This document shows positions 6,421-8,122 of a stretch of 8,122 nucleotides of DNA, piece after piece (the first letter of the stretch is position 1; every line of letters starts with the position of its first letter). The notes beneath the pieces were generated by a model. It was not told where the DNA came from. It did no database searches and saw only the letters and a program-made list of their open reading frames with translations. The stretch covers positions 1 through 8,122 of the forward strand of contig CAMNLN010000153.1 in assembly GCA_946543025.1 (NCBI GenBank), written 5' to 3'. This DNA is from an uncultured Verrucomicrobiota bacterium. GTDB lineage: Bacteria; Verrucomicrobiota; Kiritimatiellia; RFP12; UBA1067. Position numbers and translations under genes: made by a program.

Positions 6421-7816
6421 AGCCGAGCGCGTAGCCGTTTTCGTAGGACGCGTGCAGGAGCGCGTCCGCCGCCGCGTTGTCGTTTGTGACCTTCATCGCG
6501 ACGGGGTCGAAGTCGATCGGCTTCGCGGTGCGGATCGCCAGGTTGCCGAGGTGCGTGAACTCGGTGATGTACTGCGAGAAGTCGAAGTTGCAGCTCGCGG
6601 GCGCGCCGCCCTTGCAGGCCTCCAGCCACTCCACGAAGATCTCGCGGAACATGTCTGGGTTGCGGCGCGGGAGCGTGCGCGGCAGGTTCGCGAACCGCGC
6701 GGCGCGCGCGGGCTCGAGGATCGTCACCTTCGCCTCGGCCGGCTTCTGCGAATTGAAGAGGATCGTTCCCTTCGTGCCGACGTAGAGGACGCCCTCCTGC
6801 GGCAACGGCGTGGCGCCCATCGCCTTCGGCTTCGGCGGGAGAAGCCCGCCGTCGTACCAGATTACGCGGCATTCGGGCTTCGTCCCGCGCGCGGGGTAGT
6901 CGAACGTGACCATGCTCGCGAGCGGGAACGCCACCTCGCTCACGCGCGAGCAGCTCGCCTCCACGTGCGTCGGCCACTTGAGGTCGAGCGCCTTGTAGAG
7001 CGTGTTCGCGCGGTGGCAGCCCATGTCGCCGAGCGCGCCGGCGCCGTACTCGAACCAGCCGCGGAAGTTGAACGGATGGTATACCGCGTCGCCGCACCAG
7101 GCCTCCTTCGACATCTTCTCGTACGGGGCGTGCTTGCCCCACTTGGAGGCGAAGGGCACGTATTTGGCGGGGCCGATCCACTTCTTCCAGTTGAAGCCCT
7201 CGGGGATCGGGTCCTCCCAGTCCGCGTACGACACCATGCCCTGCGGCCACACGGGGCGGCGGCTCCAGGCGTGTGCCTCGACGACGTCGCCGATCGCGCC
7301 CGCATTCAGGTACTCGTACAGGCGCATCGACGCCTCGTCGCAGTTGGAGTTCGCCGTCACCTGCGTGGCGACGCCGGCCTTGCGGGCGGCGTTCACAACG
7401 AGACGGCACTCGTCCACGAAGCGCGTCAGGGGCTTCACGCAGCACAGGTGCTTCTTCTTCGCGATGGCGGCAAGGCAGACGAGCGTGTGCCAGTGGTCCG
7501 GGCAGCCGCAGTAGACGGCGTCGACCTTGTCGCCCTCCAGGCGCAGCATCTCCTCGTAGTCCTTGTACTTCCGCGCTTGCGGGAACTTCTTGAAGACCCG
7601 CTCGGCGTACTGCCAGTCGAGGTCGCAGAGCGCCACCACCTCGAAGCCGGCCTTTTTCATCTGCGGCAGCTGCGCGTTGCCGATGCCGCCGATGCCGATG
7701 CCGCCCACGGTGACGCGGTTCGACGGCGCGTTCGCGCCGCGCACGGTGTTCGGAATGACCAAGGGCGCCACGCCTGTTGCGAGTACGCCCTCGATGAAAT
7801 GCTTGCGGGTTGTCAT
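6419..7816 (-). CDS. Exported Gfo/Idh/MocA-family NAD(P)-dependent oxidoreductase
   Basis: The protein has 465 residues. It begins TTRKHFIEG followed by a hydrophobic stretch (11-21), a Tat-type leader in which the twin Arg is Arg-Lys, as expected for an enzyme exported with its cofactor bound. The Rossmann fold starts at RVTVGGIGIGGIGN (34-47), with ALCDLD (62-67) closing the nucleotide site. The catalytic-Lys motif, usually EKP, reads CVKPL (Lys128), so its Glu is Val127. GALGDMGCH (260-268) supplies the family's conserved Asp264/His268 region. Such enzymes oxidise or reduce sugar hydroxyls, and secreted members are abundant in Planctomycetes and Verrucomicrobia. Followed 11 bp later by DUF1080, it probably produces the 3-keto-glycoside that DUF1080 attacks. 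The sugar is not predictable. Its ATG lies 4 bp after the epimerase stop (TGA-CCAC-ATG), with only a weak ribosome binding site, so coupling to the upstream gene is likely. Confidence 0.93.
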   Translation of the reverse strand: MTTRKHFIEGVLATGVAPLVIPNTVRGANAPSNRVTVGGIGIGGIGNAQLPQMKKAGFEVVALCDLDWQYAERVFKKFPQARKYKDYEEMLRLEGDKVDAVYCGCPDHWHTLVCLAAIAKKKHLCCVKPLTRFVDECRLVVNAARKAGVATQVTANSNCDEASMRLYEYLNAGAIGDVVEAHAWSRRPVWPQGMVSYADWEDPIPEGFNWKKWIGPAKYVPFASKWGKHAPYEKMSKEAWCGDAVYHPFNFRGWFEYGAGALGDMGCHRANTLYKALDLKWPTHVEASCSRVSEVAFPLASMVTFDYPARGTKPECRVIWYDGGLLPPKPKAMGATPLPQEGVLYVGTKGTILFNSQKPAEAKVTILEPARAARFANLPRTLPRRNPDMFREIFVEWLEACKGGAPASCNFDFSQYITEFTHLGNLAIRTAKPIDFDPVAMKVTNDNAAADALLHASYENGYALG

Positions 7817-7820
7817 GTGG

Positions 7821-8122
7821 TCACTTCACTTTTTCCGCTTCCATCAGCTTGATGAGGTTGAAGAGCATGCGCGGGTAGTGGAACGCACCGGCCCAGCGTG
7901 TACCCTTCATCGTGCAGGAGGGCGTGCCGTCGCGGCGGAGGTACTTGATGATCTCGCCGTATTCGGGATCCATGAAGTGGTCGAAGAACCACTTCTCGAT
8001 CTTCTTGAACCAGTCGAGGTACTTCTCGTCCTTCGTGAGGGTATAGGCGAGGAACGTGGCGTAGATGGCCTCGTTCTGCGGCCACCAGAGCTTGAGCTCG
8101 TGCTCGTACTGGTCGGGCTCGT
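7821..8122 (-). CDS. N-acylglucosamine/cellobiose 2-epimerase family protein, C-terminal part
   Basis: The frame is open through the right edge; the last 99 residues and the TGA at 7821-7823 are present. The sequence contains KLWWPQNEAIYATFLAYTL near its start, FMDPEYGEIIKYLRRDGTP in the middle, then WAGAFHYPRMLFNLIKL. These match the end of the (alpha/alpha)6-barrel AGE family: 'WWPQxEA', 'DPxxGEW...LxRDG', then a conserved 'W-K-x-x-(Y/F)-H-x-x-R-x-L' whose His (here His81 of the fragment) belongs to the active site. Members epimerise or isomerise free sugars, for example N-acetylglucosamine to N-acetylmannosamine, glucose to mannose units in cellobiose, or mannose to fructose. Which one applies cannot be told from the fragment. 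It is the most upstream gene visible in the run and sits 4 bp before the oxidoreductase start. A different frame over the same DNA (to 7813) gives an arginine- and histidine-rich product without family resemblance and is a shadow. Confidence 0.9.
   Translation of the reverse strand, partial: EPDQYEHELKLWWPQNEAIYATFLAYTLTKDEKYLDWFKKIEKWFFDHFMDPEYGEIIKYLRRDGTPSCTMKGTRWAGAFHYPRMLFNLIKLMEAEKVK

Noticed and set aside
6408..7445. N-terminal extension of the DUF1080 frame back to 7445
   Set aside because: The extension is Arg-rich shadow sequence within the oxidoreductase gene. Signal peptide and Shine-Dalgarno place the start at 6407.
6452..7852. A 466-codon plus-strand open frame opposite the Gfo/Idh gene
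   Set aside because: Low-complexity Arg/Val/Ala/His-rich product without motifs; mirror of the well-supported oxidoreductase on the other strand.

Overview
The window is GC-rich (mid-60s percent by eye) bacterial DNA carrying a glycan-catabolism locus. Signs of a PVC-type (Verrucomicrobiota, Kiritimatiellota or Lentisphaerota-like) anaerobe are an exported Gfo/Idh/MocA oxidoreductase with a Tat-like leader, an exported DUF1080 protein, a WbsX/GH99-like enzyme, a right-handed beta-helix protein and an oxygen-sensitive glycyl radical enzyme. The phylum is an inference from gene content; there is no rRNA or marker gene here.

Layout. A C-terminal fragment of a beta-helix protein (2-787, plus strand) converges on six minus-strand genes that occupy the rest of the window. 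In transcription order, from the right edge leftwards, these are: the C-terminus of an N-acylglucosamine/cellobiose 2-epimerase-family protein (8122-7821); a Gfo/Idh/MocA oxidoreductase (7816-6419); a DUF1080 3-keto-glycoside-acting protein (6407-5715); a divergent glycyl radical enzyme (5693-3489); a YfcE-type phosphodiesterase (3406-2891); and a large fusion of a WbsX/GH99-like domain with an alpha/beta-hydrolase esterase (2869-797). Gaps are 4, 11, 21, 82 and 21 bp, so the first four genes look like one operon. yfcE has a consensus extended -10 box only 6 nt before its ATG, which suggests a separate, possibly leaderless, start for yfcE and the fusion gene.

How it may work together (inference). 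The fusion enzyme would deacylate and cleave a glycan. The Gfo/Idh protein would oxidise a sugar to a keto-glycoside, and the DUF1080 protein would break the glycosidic bond of that 3-keto sugar. The epimerase would then interconvert the sugar, and the glycyl radical enzyme could perform a radical step on a sugar-derived product. The radical enzyme has a complete glycyl-radical motif and a cysteine loop, but the loop reads GCNWMS rather than the familiar GCVE. No activating radical-SAM enzyme is visible in the window.

The most unusual piece of raw sequence is an AT-rich stretch of about 81 bp (5166-5246) inside the glycyl radical enzyme gene. It is about 43% GC, uses codons foreign to its neighbours, contains three tandem 8-bp units, and leaves the frame open. 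It looks like a dispersed intergenic-type repeat that has become coding sequence.
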